A stretch of 43,617 nucleotides of DNA. Source: an uncultured Collinsella sp. GTDB taxonomy: Bacteria; Actinomycetota; Coriobacteriia; Coriobacteriales; Coriobacteriaceae. Below the pieces are notes generated by a model. That model was given only the letters and a program-made list of their open reading frames with translations, was not told the origin of the DNA and made no database searches. The translations under genes and the position numbers were made by a program. Positions 9,051 to 18,699 of the stretch are shown here, in pieces. Position 1 is the first letter of the stretch. Each line of letters begins with the position of its first letter. The stretch covers positions 1 to 43,617 of the forward strand of contig UQWG01000012.1 of the NCBI GenBank assembly GCA_900544645.1, given 5' to 3'.

Positions 9051-11189
9051 GTGGAAGTGCTGGTTGTTGGCAATACCGCGTATGTCGATGACGACTTTTG
9101 TGCCAAGGCGTTTCCCGGTGACCATGTTCAGGTCGTGGCGGCCAACGAGGCGCGCCGCGACGGGTCGTCGCTCCATGCGTCTTGGAAAGAGCTGCTGCAG
9201 CACCTGGACCAGGCTTACGAATTCGACCGTGTGGTCTACCTCTCTACCTATCTCACGCCGCATACCGAGGCCGTTGGCGACATCGAGCTGCTGCGCTCCG
9301 TCTTTCGAGCTTGCATGGGTCGCCAGATTCAGCTGCTGTTTGTGACTGGTCCCATGGGGGCGGACGGTGCGGTGGACGTTGCGGGGCAAAACGGCAAGGG
9401 CATCATTGCCCGTGCGGCCAACGACCTGTGCCGCTACTATGCGGTCCGCGACGGCATTCAGGCCAAGATCTTGCGCGTGCCGTATCTGTACACCGCCTCG
9501 CCCACGCTGGAAGACCCGATTTTGACCCCGCTGTTCGAGGCGTGCTCGCAAGGCTCTGCTGTCATGAGGGCTGGGGCGGACTCACCGCTCGGTGCCCTCT
9601 GCGCCGAGGAGCTGGCCGTTCTGGTGCGTCGCATCTTCGACAGCTGGGATGCCACATTCGAGGAACTCGAGGTTCCGGATAGCTTTGCCCACACCGTGGG
9701 AGACCTGGGCGAGGCGCTCAAGGGCTTGTTCCCGGGGCTCGACATTACCTACGACGGGGACGCCGTCGTCTCCATTGCTCCGAGCGATACCGTCCGCACG
9801 CGCTACGGGTGGTTCCAGCGCTATGACGTGCTGCGCGATCTTTCGACCATACACGCCCGCTGGGAGCAGACCCTCGCGGGCAAGCGCCATCCGCTGCGTG
9901 CCGCCATCGACCGCATGCGCGGGCGGACACTGCCCATCAAATGCCTGGAGACCGCGCTGGCCTGGGTGCTCTTTGAGGGCCTGGAGCTGGTGTTTTCGCA
10001 GTCTGCTCAGCTTAACGTGCTCGACTACCGCCTGCTGTACGTGGTACTGATCGGCACGCTGTATGGGCTCGATTTTGGCCTGGTTGCGGCGCTGCTGGCG
10101 TCGGTGGGCTTGGCCGTGAGCTACTTTACTCAGTACGGCTATACCTTCCAGGGTCTGTTCTACGAGCCGTCCAACTGGCTGCCGTTTATTGCGTACTTTG
10201 TGGTGGGCGCGGTGTGCGGCTATGTGCAGCTGCGCAACAGCGAAGCTATTAGGGCGGAGCGCGATCAAAACGAGCTCGTGCGCAACCGCAATACGTTTCT
10301 TACGCAGCTCTACCACGACGCGATCGAGGACAAGCGCGCGTACAGGCGCCAGATCGTGGGTCGCCACGACAGCTTTGGCAAGATCTTTGCCGTGACGCAG
10401 GAGCTCGACGTGCTCAACCCACGCGACATCTATCGCAAGTGCTGCGAGCTTCTGGGCGAGATCCTCGAGAATGATTCGGTGGCGATCTACCATGTTTCGG
10501 GCGGGGCATTTGCACGCCTGGTGGCAGCAAGTCCCGCGATTGCCGAAGATGCCGCACGCTCGCTCACGCTTGAGCAGCTTGCACCTCTTTTGGGCGACGG
10601 GGGTCGTTCGAACCTGTGGGTGAACCGCGAGCTGACGCCGGGGCTTCCCATGTTTGGATACACGATCGAGCGCGACGGGGCACCCGCCGTGTTGATCTTT
10701 GTGCGTAGTGCGGCCGAAAACCAAATGACCCTCTATTATCAAAACCTGTTCCGCATCTTGTGCGGGCTGGTCGAAAGCGCGTTGGGCCGTGCTTTTGACT
10801 ATGAGGCGGTGGCGCAGGATAAACGTTGCGTTGACGGCACTTGCGTGCTCAAGCAGGCTGCCTTTGGCCAAGAGCTCGCGGCGGAGCAGGCACTGGCAGA
10901 TAGCAAGATGGGGAGTTTTTTGCTCCTGCGCGTGGTACCGGGCATGGAGCCTGTCGGCGAGCTGGTGGGCGCAATTGGGTCGGCAATCCGCGAGAGCGAC
11001 GCGGCGGGCTTGGTCGACGGCGACGTGCTCTACCTGCTTATGCGCCAGGCAAAGGCGTGCGATCTGCCCATTATCCGCGAGCGCCTGAGCGCAAAGCATA
11101 TTGCGGTGGAGCCCGTCGACGGCGAGGACATCGTGGCGCTGTTGCAGCACATCTCTTACACCGGTGACGGTGAGGGGTGTGCCGCTTGA
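9051..11189 (+). CDS. pelD: PelD-like c-di-GMP receptor with N-terminal epimerase-like domain
   Basis: 712 residues from GTG 9051, picked because GGGGAGGGGGAG lies 7 nt upstream; the ATG at 9006 has no ribosome site. Residues 1-280 resemble a sugar-nucleotide epimerase/SDR fold (FDRVVYLSTYLTP, LRVPYLYTASP), but the GxxGxxG and YxxxK motifs are not seen, so activity is unlikely. About four membrane segments span 300-398, then a helical linker, a GAF domain (about 445-580) and a degenerate GGDEF domain. RESD at 647-650 is followed by five residues and DGDVL, the exact spacing of an RxxD inhibitory site before a GGDEF signature. PelD binds c-di-GMP to switch on Pel polymer synthesis at the inner face of the membrane. 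It is first in an eight-gene operon. Confidence 0.85.
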   Translation: MEVLVVGNTAYVDDDFCAKAFPGDHVQVVAANEARRDGSSLHASWKELLQHLDQAYEFDRVVYLSTYLTPHTEAVGDIELLRSVFRACMGRQIQLLFVTGPMGADGAVDVAGQNGKGIIARAANDLCRYYAVRDGIQAKILRVPYLYTASPTLEDPILTPLFEACSQGSAVMRAGADSPLGALCAEELAVLVRRIFDSWDATFEELEVPDSFAHTVGDLGEALKGLFPGLDITYDGDAVVSIAPSDTVRTRYGWFQRYDVLRDLSTIHARWEQTLAGKRHPLRAAIDRMRGRTLPIKCLETALAWVLFEGLELVFSQSAQLNVLDYRLLYVVLIGTLYGLDFGLVAALLASVGLAVSYFTQYGYTFQGLFYEPSNWLPFIAYFVVGAVCGYVQLRNSEAIRAERDQNELVRNRNTFLTQLYHDAIEDKRAYRRQIVGRHDSFGKIFAVTQELDVLNPRDIYRKCCELLGEILENDSVAIYHVSGGAFARLVAASPAIAEDAARSLTLEQLAPLLGDGGRSNLWVNRELTPGLPMFGYTIERDGAPAVLIFVRSAAENQMTLYYQNLFRILCGLVESALGRAFDYEAVAQDKRCVDGTCVLKQAAFGQELAAEQALADSKMGSFLLLRVVPGMEPVGELVGAIGSAIRESDAAGLVDGDVLYLLMRQAKACDLPIIRERLSAKHIAVEPVDGEDIVALLQHISYTGDGEGCAA

Positions 11190-12091
11190 TCTCGCTTGTC
11201 GTTGCTGCCGTCTTGCTGCTGATTCATGCGTTGGTTTGCCTGATGCTGTGGACGCTCATGAAGCTGGGCCTGCTGCCGGTGCGCGGACACATGCTGGCTG
11301 TGATAGTGCTGGTGCCGCTGTGGGGCCCGTTGCTGGTGGTTCTGCTATCGGTCCGCAGCGTGGTGTTTGGCGAGGGGCTGAAAGAGTCTGCGCTGGAGTC
11401 GCTGCGCTTCAACGACGACCTGCATAGCAGCATCCTGGTGCACGACCGTGACACCGATGTAAGCTTGGTCCCGCTCGAGGAGGCGCTCATCGTCAACGAC
11501 CCGGCATACCGGCGCCGCCTAATGCTCTCCATGCTCACCGAGGAGCCCGACGCGTACCTGGCGCAGCTGCAGGCGGCTAAGCTTAACGACGACGTTGAGG
11601 TGGCGCACTATGCCGCGACGGCGGTGGCGCAGATCTCCAAGGAGTCCGACCTTAAACTGCAGCAGCTGGAGCGTGCCTTTAAGACGGACCCGAGCGCGCA
11701 AAACCTCAACGAATACTGCGATTTTCTTGGTGAATACTTGGGCTCGGGCTTGGCTGAGGGGCGCGTTGCTCAGATTCAGCGCCAACAGTACGCGCGCCTG
11801 CTTGCGCGTCGCTGCGAGCGCGAGAATACCCTTGAGCTGCGCATTCGATACGCGACGGCGCTGACCGATGTCGGACGGATCGACGAGGCGCAGGCCGTGA
11901 CCAACCAGCTGGTGCTCGACGTGCCCGAGGAGCAGGAGGTTTGGATGCTTTGCCTGCGCCTGGCCGTGATGCGCCGCGACGGTGACGAGGTCCACCGTGT
12001 GATTGATGCGATTGACAAGCAACATGTGTATTTGAGCGCCGACAACCGCGAAAAGTTGGCGTTTTGGCGCGACGGGGAGGAGGCCAGATGA
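11186..12091 (+). CDS. pelE: PelE-like membrane/TPR protein
   Basis: 301 residues from TTG 11186, which overlaps the pelD stop (TTGA) and has GAGGGG 8 nt before it; a GTG at 11177 is in frame but has no spacing to a ribosome site. Two N-terminal membrane segments (about 3-24 and 33-55) are followed by a soluble helical region resembling tetratricopeptide repeats (residues about 90-290). Size, topology and position between PelD and the PelA-like protein match PelE, which joins PelD, PelG and PelF in the synthesis and export complex. Sequence is poorly conserved in this family, so much of the call rests on context. Confidence 0.78.
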   Translation: MISLVVAAVLLLIHALVCLMLWTLMKLGLLPVRGHMLAVIVLVPLWGPLLVVLLSVRSVVFGEGLKESALESLRFNDDLHSSILVHDRDTDVSLVPLEEALIVNDPAYRRRLMLSMLTEEPDAYLAQLQAAKLNDDVEVAHYAATAVAQISKESDLKLQQLERAFKTDPSAQNLNEYCDFLGEYLGSGLAEGRVAQIQRQQYARLLARRCERENTLELRIRYATALTDVGRIDEAQAVTNQLVLDVPEEQEVWMLCLRLAVMRRDGDEVHRVIDAIDKQHVYLSADNREKLAFWRDGEEAR

Positions 12092-13968
12092 GCGTGGCGC
12101 AACATATCCGCGACCGTGCAGGCCGCTTTCGTTGGATGGGACTGCTTGTAGTGTTGGCTGTTTTTATCGTCATGGCCGCCGTGCTGCTGATCGAACGCGC
12201 CGGCGTGCAGTACAGCTCTGGACAGCACAAGCTGGGCATGCTCGCCGCCACCGACGCTACGCCTGCAAGCTCGGCAATCTTTGGCCAAAAGCCCACGTGC
12301 CTGGTCATTACCGACTCGGACCAAGATAGCGTCGACGACGTTAAAGACCAGTTCGACCAGATTTTGCTGGACATGAAGATCGCCCATCGCGATGTTGATA
12401 TTGCCACCGACGGTGCGGACGCGATCCCATCGCTCACGTCGTTTGATCGCGTGATTGTGCTTATGCCCTCGCTTGACGGACTGGGTACGCATCTGACCGA
12501 TCTGATGAGTTGGGTGAGTGCGGGCGGCTCACTCATGCTGGGCATGACGCCAGATAACTCGAACTACCTGCAGGCTATTGCTTCCAAGCTTGGGATCGAA
12601 TCGGCCGGATATGACTATGCGAAAGCCGAAAGTATCGTTCCGAGCGAGGACTTTATGTTGGGCGGAGGAGAGCGCTACGAGTTCTCGGATCCCTTCGATT
12701 CTTCGCTCTCGGTTTCATTGCGCGATACGGCGCACGTATGGGCAAAGACCGGTGACGCGGGTACGCCGCTCATTTGGTCTAACGATTGCGGCAGTGGTCA
12801 CACCGTGGTGTGCAACATTGGCATCTACGACAAGGTCATGCGTGGGTTCTATGCTTCGGCCATAAGCTTGCTGGGTGATGCTACGGCCTATCCGGTCATC
12901 AACAGCGCCGTGTTCTATTTGGACGACTTTCCTAGCCCCGCGCCCTCGGGCGATGGTACTTATATCAAGCGTGACTACGGCCTTTCCATTGCGGATTTTT
13001 ACACCAAGGTCTGGTGGCCCGATCTGCAAAAGCTCGCGCAAAAATATGGCATTCGCTATACCGGCGTGATGATCGAAAACTACGAGGACGCGGTCAACCA
13101 GACCGAGCCCGCGCGCCAACCCGATACCACGCAGTTTCGATATTTTGGCGGCATGCTGCTGCAGATGGGCGGCGAGCTGGGCTTTCACGGCTACAACCAT
13201 CAGCCGCTCGCGCTCTGGGACACCGACTACGGCACGCTGTACGTCTACAAGACCTGGAAGAACAAAGAGACGCTCGTCGCTTCGCTCAACGAACTTATCG
13301 CGTTTCAGGACGAGGTTCTGCCCAACGCTCATGGCTCGGTTTACGTACCGCCGTCGAATATCCTTTCGGCCCGAGCGCGCAAGATTATCTGCGACGATGT
13401 TTCGCGCATTAAGACTATTGCCAGTACGTACTTTGAGGACGGTACCGACCTGCCCTACGTGCAGGAGTTTGGCGTGGCGAGCGATGGCATTGTGGAGCAG
13501 CCACGTATTGTTTCGGGCGGCATGGTAGACGATTCCTATATGCGCCTGGCAGCCGTGTCCGAGCTCAACATGCACTACGTGAGCACGCACTTTATGCATC
13601 CGGACGACCTGCTCGATCCCGATCGCGGCGCCAAGGAGGGCTGGGAAGTCTACAAGGGCGGCCTGACCGACTACCTGGATTGGCTTACCAAGTCTGCGCC
13701 CGACCTGCGCCGCCAGACCGGCTCGGATTGCTCGGGCGCCATTCAGCGCTTTTCGTCGGTTACGGTGAGCGTGGATACCAGTGCGGATGCCTGGACGCTC
13801 AGCCTGGGCAATTTCCACGACGAGGCTTGGCTCATGTTCCGTACCAATAATGGCGAGCCGGGTGCGGTGACGGGTGGCGAGATTACGCATCTGACAGGCG
13901 ACCTGTACCTGGTCAAAGCCACGGACAAGACGGTGACCATTGCGCGCAAGGAGGGTGGCGACAAATGA
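12088..13968 (+). CDS. pelA: PelA-like polysaccharide deacetylase (DUF2194)
   Basis: 626 residues from ATG 12088 (ATGA overlap with pelE, GGGGAGGAG upstream). One membrane anchor (about 13-35) exports the rest. Residues 60-270 form a Rossmann/glutamine-amidotransferase-like domain. The deacetylase part begins at FYLDDFPSP, with metal and base candidates DD, and continues to GFHGYNHQPL, an H-x3-H metal motif as in carbohydrate esterase family 4, then HGSVYVPPSN. The glycoside hydrolase domain of the Pseudomonas PelA is absent, as in Gram-positive Pel clusters. Expected role: removal of N-acetyl groups from the nascent N-acetylgalactosamine-rich polymer outside the membrane. Confidence 0.85.
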   Translation: MSVAQHIRDRAGRFRWMGLLVVLAVFIVMAAVLLIERAGVQYSSGQHKLGMLAATDATPASSAIFGQKPTCLVITDSDQDSVDDVKDQFDQILLDMKIAHRDVDIATDGADAIPSLTSFDRVIVLMPSLDGLGTHLTDLMSWVSAGGSLMLGMTPDNSNYLQAIASKLGIESAGYDYAKAESIVPSEDFMLGGGERYEFSDPFDSSLSVSLRDTAHVWAKTGDAGTPLIWSNDCGSGHTVVCNIGIYDKVMRGFYASAISLLGDATAYPVINSAVFYLDDFPSPAPSGDGTYIKRDYGLSIADFYTKVWWPDLQKLAQKYGIRYTGVMIENYEDAVNQTEPARQPDTTQFRYFGGMLLQMGGELGFHGYNHQPLALWDTDYGTLYVYKTWKNKETLVASLNELIAFQDEVLPNAHGSVYVPPSNILSARARKIICDDVSRIKTIASTYFEDGTDLPYVQEFGVASDGIVEQPRIVSGGMVDDSYMRLAAVSELNMHYVSTHFMHPDDLLDPDRGAKEGWEVYKGGLTDYLDWLTKSAPDLRRQTGSDCSGAIQRFSSVTVSVDTSADAWTLSLGNFHDEAWLMFRTNNGEPGAVTGGEITHLTGDLYLVKATDKTVTIARKEGGDK

Positions 13969-15392
13969 GAATCTGCTTGGTACTCGAGGGTTGCTACCCC
14001 TATGTACATGGCGGCGTATCTACCTGGATGCACGGCTATATTACGGCCATGCCAGAGCACGAGTTTGTGTTGTGGGTGATCGGCGCGCATGCTGCCGACC
14101 GCGGCAAGTTTGTCTACGAGCTGCCCGGCAACGTGGTCGAGGTGCACGAGGTGTTCCTGGACGATGCCCTGCGGCTTTCGGGCGAGCAGCACGAAGCCAG
14201 TTTTAACGACCGCGAGCGCGAGGCGCTGCGCCGACTGGTGTCGCTCTCCAATCCGGACTGGGACGTGCTATTCGATATCTTCCAGCGCCGTCGCGTGCAT
14301 CCGCTCTCGTTTTTGCAGAGCCGCACGTTTATGGATATCTTCCGCGACGTGTGCCTTGCCGAGTACCCCTACACACCCTTTGCCGACGCATTCCACACCA
14401 TGCGCTCCATGCTGCTGCCCGTGCTCTACCTGCTGGGCAGCGAGGTGCCGGTGGCCGATGTGTACCACGCCATCTCGACTGGCTACGGCGGCTTGCTCGC
14501 CTGCCTGGGCTCAAGCGTTCACCAGGCTCCGGTGCTGCTGACCGAACATGGCATCTATACCCGCGAACGCGAGGAAGAGATCATTCGCGCCGATTGGGTG
14601 GTGCCGTCATTTAAGGACCGCTGGATTCGCTTTTTCTACCTGCTTTCGGAGGAGATCTACCGCCGCGTCTTTCGCGTGACCAGTTTGTTCCATAACGCCC
14701 GCAAGACGCAGATTGATATGGGCTGCGATGCGGACAAATGCCTGGTTATCCCCAACGGCATCCAGTTCGATCGCTTTAAGGATATTCCCTTAAAGTCCGA
14801 TGATGGCTGGGTGGATATTGGCGCGGTGGTGCGCTTGGCGCCCATCAAGGACGTCAAGACCATGATCTATGCCTTCTTTGAGTTGCACGAGCGACTGCCC
14901 AAGGTGCGCCTGCACATCATGGGTGGCGTGGACGACGAAGAGTACGGCGCCGAGTGCCACGCGCTGGTCGATACCCTGGGCGTGCGCGACCTGATCTTTA
15001 CCGGTCGCGTTAACGTGGTCGAGTACATGGAAAAGCTTGACTTTACCATTTTAACGAGCATCTCCGAGGGCCAGCCGCTCAGCGTGCTGGAGTCGCTTGC
15101 CGCGCGCCGTCCCTGCGTGACGACCGAGGTGGGCTGCTGCCGTGAGCTGCTCGAAGGCGCTCCGGGCGATGACTTTGGCGTGGCAGGTTTTGTGACGCCG
15201 CCCATGTATCGCAAGGGCTTGGCCGATGCCATGGAGCGCATGTGCGCGAGCCGCGCTCGTCGCATTGAGATGGGGGATCGCGGCCAGCGTCGCGTTGCCA
15301 CGTACTTCTTGCACGAGCAGATGCTCGCCAACTATCGCGCGCTGTACGACGAGACGGCGCGTGCGTTTAACCTGTCCAGAGAGGGGGAGTAG
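13965..15392 (+). CDS. pelF: PelF glycosyltransferase, polymerising enzyme
   Basis: 475 residues, GT4-type with the DUF3492 N-terminal half typical of PelF. The start reads CLVLEGCYPYVHGGVSTW, a family signature. The C-terminal domain contains VVRLAPIKD, HIMGG, and EGQPLSVLE, which is the E-x7-E motif of retaining GT4 enzymes. It is predicted to be a cytosolic enzyme that polymerises UDP-N-acetylhexosamine into Pel. It overlaps pelA by 4 nt (ATGA), so translation is coupled. This is one of the strongest identifications in the cluster. Confidence 0.93.
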   Translation: MRICLVLEGCYPYVHGGVSTWMHGYITAMPEHEFVLWVIGAHAADRGKFVYELPGNVVEVHEVFLDDALRLSGEQHEASFNDREREALRRLVSLSNPDWDVLFDIFQRRRVHPLSFLQSRTFMDIFRDVCLAEYPYTPFADAFHTMRSMLLPVLYLLGSEVPVADVYHAISTGYGGLLACLGSSVHQAPVLLTEHGIYTREREEEIIRADWVVPSFKDRWIRFFYLLSEEIYRRVFRVTSLFHNARKTQIDMGCDADKCLVIPNGIQFDRFKDIPLKSDDGWVDIGAVVRLAPIKDVKTMIYAFFELHERLPKVRLHIMGGVDDEEYGAECHALVDTLGVRDLIFTGRVNVVEYMEKLDFTILTSISEGQPLSVLESLAARRPCVTTEVGCCRELLEGAPGDDFGVAGFVTPPMYRKGLADAMERMCASRARRIEMGDRGQRRVATYFLHEQMLANYRALYDETARAFNLSREGE

Positions 15393-15395
15393 CCG

Positions 15396-16940
15396 GTGGC
15401 CGGAATTGGTTTTGAGCTCAAGCGCCTGTTTAGGCGCAAAGGCCTGTTTGCCACGATGCGCGCTTACGGCTACGCCGGCATTGTGTGCACGGGTCCCATG
15501 CTGTTGGGCGTGCTGCTCCAGGTGGGTATCTTGGTGCTGTGCGGTCTGTGGGGTGTGGGCCGTGCCAACCAGGATCTGCTGGTGTGCATGGTGACCTACA
15601 CGCTGCTGGCCTCGCTTACGCTCACGAGCTTTTTCTCCATGCCGGTCACGCGCTTTTTGGCCGACATGTTGTTTGCCGAGCGCGAGGACGAGATTCTGCC
15701 CTCGTTTTGGGGCTCCAATGCTGTCATGCTCGTTGCGGGCACGGTGCTCTACGGTGTCTTTCTGCTGTTCTCGGGCGCCACGCTGCTGCAGGGGCTGCTG
15801 TGCCTGTGGCTGTTCAACATTATGATCGTCAACTGGAACGGCATGAGTTACCTCACGGCCATCAAGGATTACCGCGGTATCCTGTGCAGCTTTGCGGCTG
15901 CCATTGGCGTGGCGTGCCTGTGCGCCCTGGCCGCGCTGGCGCTGGGGCTGCCGCCGGTCGAGGGCCTGTTGGCGTCAATTGCTCTGGGCTACGGCGTCAT
16001 GCTCGCCTGGGACGTGGTGCTGCTGTACCGGTATTTTCCTCAGAGCGACCGCAGCCCCTGGCCCTTTTTGCAGTGGCTCGATCAGTTTATGCCGCTGGCG
16101 CTCACGGGTCTGTTAACCAATCTGGGACTCTTTGCGCACCTGGTGATTATTTGGGCCGGTCCCATTGGCGTGCAGGTCAAGGGCTTGTTTTATGGTGCGC
16201 CCTACTACGATGTGCCGGCGCTCATTGCGTTTTTGACGATCCTGGTCACGACCGTCAACTTTGTGGTCTCGGTCGAGGTCAATTTCTATCCGCGCTACCG
16301 CGACTATTACAGCCTGTTCAATGACGGCGGCGTGGTAGGCGATATTGTGGTGGTCGAGGAGGAGATGCTCTCCACGCTTAACAGCGAACTGCGCTTTTGC
16401 GCGCTCAAACAGTTGTTTGTGACCGCGGCGGTCATCTCGCTCGAGACCACGGTACTGTCGGCCTTACCGTTGGGCTTTAACAACCTTATGCACGGGTATT
16501 TTCGCACGCTGTGCGTGGGCTATGGCCTGTATGCCGTGGGCAATACGGTGATGCTTATCTTGCTGTACTTTACCGACTATAAGGGGGCCGTGCTGGCCTC
16601 GGGGTTGTTTGCCGGTGTGGCCGGGCTGGCGACTGCCGTGTCGTTGCTTTTGCCGCAGCAGTTTTACGGCTTTGGCTTTTTGTTGGGTGCGGCGGTGTTT
16701 TTTATCGTGGCGCTGCTGCGGCTCGATACCTATACCGCCAACTTGCCGTATCGTATCCTGAGCCAGCAGCCCATTGTGGCGACCGACAAGACGGGCTGGT
16801 TTACCGAACTTGGCCGGATGCTCGACCGTGTTGAGCAATGCTACGAGGACAAGCGCGCGGGCGGTGAGCCGCGCAGTGCGTTTGAACGTATGGTGGTTCG
16901 CCTGTACCAAAAGCATTGGGGAGGTTCTGATGACCGATAG
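15396..16940 (+). CDS. pelG: PelG Wzx-like exopolysaccharide transporter
   Basis: 514 residues, start GTG 15396 with GAGAGGGGGAG 8 nt before it. The beginning AGIGFELKRLF is a recognisable PelG signature. About twelve membrane segments fill residues 25-455, consistent with the MOP/Wzx-type flippase superfamily, followed by a ~60-residue basic cytoplasmic tail. PelG is the inner-membrane channel partner of PelF, PelD and PelE. It overlaps the next gene by 11 nt. Confidence 0.92.
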   Translation: MAGIGFELKRLFRRKGLFATMRAYGYAGIVCTGPMLLGVLLQVGILVLCGLWGVGRANQDLLVCMVTYTLLASLTLTSFFSMPVTRFLADMLFAEREDEILPSFWGSNAVMLVAGTVLYGVFLLFSGATLLQGLLCLWLFNIMIVNWNGMSYLTAIKDYRGILCSFAAAIGVACLCALAALALGLPPVEGLLASIALGYGVMLAWDVVLLYRYFPQSDRSPWPFLQWLDQFMPLALTGLLTNLGLFAHLVIIWAGPIGVQVKGLFYGAPYYDVPALIAFLTILVTTVNFVVSVEVNFYPRYRDYYSLFNDGGVVGDIVVVEEEMLSTLNSELRFCALKQLFVTAAVISLETTVLSALPLGFNNLMHGYFRTLCVGYGLYAVGNTVMLILLYFTDYKGAVLASGLFAGVAGLATAVSLLLPQQFYGFGFLLGAAVFFIVALLRLDTYTANLPYRILSQQPIVATDKTGWFTELGRMLDRVEQCYEDKRAGGEPRSAFERMVVRLYQKHWGGSDDR

Positions 16941-18699
16941 GATGATGTCTCGCCGTCGCCTGCTTGAGGCGGCTGCCGGTGCGCTGCTGCTTTCGGGCTG
17001 CTCGGTGCAGGAAGACTCTTCGACCAAAAAGGTCAAAAAGCAGGACAAGATTAAAAAGGCCGAGGCCTCCGACCAGGCCAAGCACCTGCGCGACAAGGAC
17101 GAGCTCTACGAGGTCTACGATGACTCTGGCATTGTGACCATGTACCTGACGGTTTCGCGCGGTAACAGGTCTGAGAACACCGACCACAGCTGGGGCGAGA
17201 TCAACACGTACTCGGTGTATGACTATGCCGACATGGGCGTGACGCGCTATCAGGTTATGGGCCTGCTGCAGCCGGGCGACGAAGACGGCCCGGTGGCCGG
17301 CGAGGTTGGCTATGGCGAGGAAGCGCCCAATGCTACCGTGCAGGTGCGCGGCCAGACGTCGAGCATGAACTCGCAAAAGAATTACAAGGTGGAGCTCAAA
17401 AAGGGCAAGGGTACCTGGCGCCAACAGCGCGCGATTGCGCTCAACAAGCACATGGGCGAGGGTATGCGTTTTCGCAACAAGATGGCCTACGACCTTATCT
17501 GCGGAATCCCCCAGATGATGGGCCTGCGCACGCAGTTTGTGCATCTGTGGGTGTGCGACCAGACCGAAAAGACCAACGACACCTTTGAGGACTACGGCCT
17601 GTTTACACAGGTGGAGCAGCTCAACAAGACGGCGCTTAAGGCGCATGGCCTGGATAAGAACGGGCATCTGTACAAGGTGAACAACTTCGATTTCCATCGC
17701 TACGAGGACATCATTAAGCTCGCCGACGATCCCGACTACAACCAGGCAAACTTTGAGGGCATGCTCGAGATTAAGGGCGATTCGGACCACACCAAGCTCA
17801 TCGAGATGCTCGATGCGCTCAACGACGAATCGCAAAAGATCGATGATGTGCTCGACACCTACTTTGATACCGAGAATTTGGTCTATTGGCTGGCGTTTCA
17901 GATCCTGACGGGCAACTGCGATACGCAAAACCGTAACTGCTATCTGTACAGCCCGCTCAACTCAAATACCTGGTACTTTCTAGATTGGGATAACGACGGC
18001 ATGCTGCGTAAGCTGGAGCTTTCTCTTACCGGGTTTTCGGACTACGCGAGCTGGGAGCGCGGTGCAAGCAACTACTGGGGCAACGTGTTGTTTAACCGCG
18101 CGTTGCGCAGTAAGTCGTTCCGCAGCGAACTCGACCGTGCCGTCAAGGACTTGCGCTCGTATTTGACCGAGACTCGCCTGACCAAGATGATCAAGCACTA
18201 CCGCGATGTGACTGAATCCCTGGTCTTTGCTTCGCCCGATATCGACAATCTGCCTGTCACCAAAGACCAATACGAGCAGATCGCCGCGGCGATTCCCTCC
18301 GAGATCGAGGAGAACTACAAGAGCTTTCGCGAGAGTTTTAAAAAGCCCATGCCGTTCTACATCGGCGTGCCGCAGATCGATAACGGTAAGCTGCGTATTA
18401 ATTGGGATGCGTCCTACGACTTTGAGGCGCGCGACATTCGCTACACCGTAGAGCTTGCGCGCGACTATGCCATAAGCGACGTGGTCTTTAAGGCCGAGGA
18501 CGTGCTGCTTCCCGAGGTGACCTGCGATGCGCCCGATACCGGCCAGTATTTTGTTCGCGTGCGTGCCGCCAACTCCGACGGCCATACGCAAGATGCGTTT
18601 GACTACTATGTGACCGACGACGGCAAGCACTACGGCATGAAGTGTTTTTACGTGCAAGATGGCGGTAAGGTCGTGGAGGACACGTATGAGGAGGGCTAG
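16930..18699 (+). CDS. CotH-kinase-fold lipoprotein
   Basis: 589 residues from ATG 16930 (GGGGAGG 5 nt upstream, overlapping the pelG stop). A twin-arginine signal (SRRRLL, residues 7-12) leads to a lipobox LLSGC with Cys24, so it is probably a Tat-exported lipoprotein on the outer membrane face. A lysine-rich spacer precedes the CotH kinase domain (about 130-400): VQVRGQTSS, LAFQILTGNCDTQNRN and FLDWDNDG, the last two matching the family's metal/ATP-binding residues. The C-terminal ~90 residues look like a fibronectin-III sandwich. CotH enzymes phosphorylate exported proteins in Bacillus spores; here the substrate could be a polysaccharide-associated protein, unproven. An ATG at 16942 or 16945 is an alternative start. 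Confidence 0.88.
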   Translation: MTDRMMSRRRLLEAAAGALLLSGCSVQEDSSTKKVKKQDKIKKAEASDQAKHLRDKDELYEVYDDSGIVTMYLTVSRGNRSENTDHSWGEINTYSVYDYADMGVTRYQVMGLLQPGDEDGPVAGEVGYGEEAPNATVQVRGQTSSMNSQKNYKVELKKGKGTWRQQRAIALNKHMGEGMRFRNKMAYDLICGIPQMMGLRTQFVHLWVCDQTEKTNDTFEDYGLFTQVEQLNKTALKAHGLDKNGHLYKVNNFDFHRYEDIIKLADDPDYNQANFEGMLEIKGDSDHTKLIEMLDALNDESQKIDDVLDTYFDTENLVYWLAFQILTGNCDTQNRNCYLYSPLNSNTWYFLDWDNDGMLRKLELSLTGFSDYASWERGASNYWGNVLFNRALRSKSFRSELDRAVKDLRSYLTETRLTKMIKHYRDVTESLVFASPDIDNLPVTKDQYEQIAAAIPSEIEENYKSFRESFKKPMPFYIGVPQIDNGKLRINWDASYDFEARDIRYTVELARDYAISDVVFKAEDVLLPEVTCDAPDTGQYFVRVRAANSDGHTQDAFDYYVTDDGKHYGMKCFYVQDGGKVVEDTYEEG

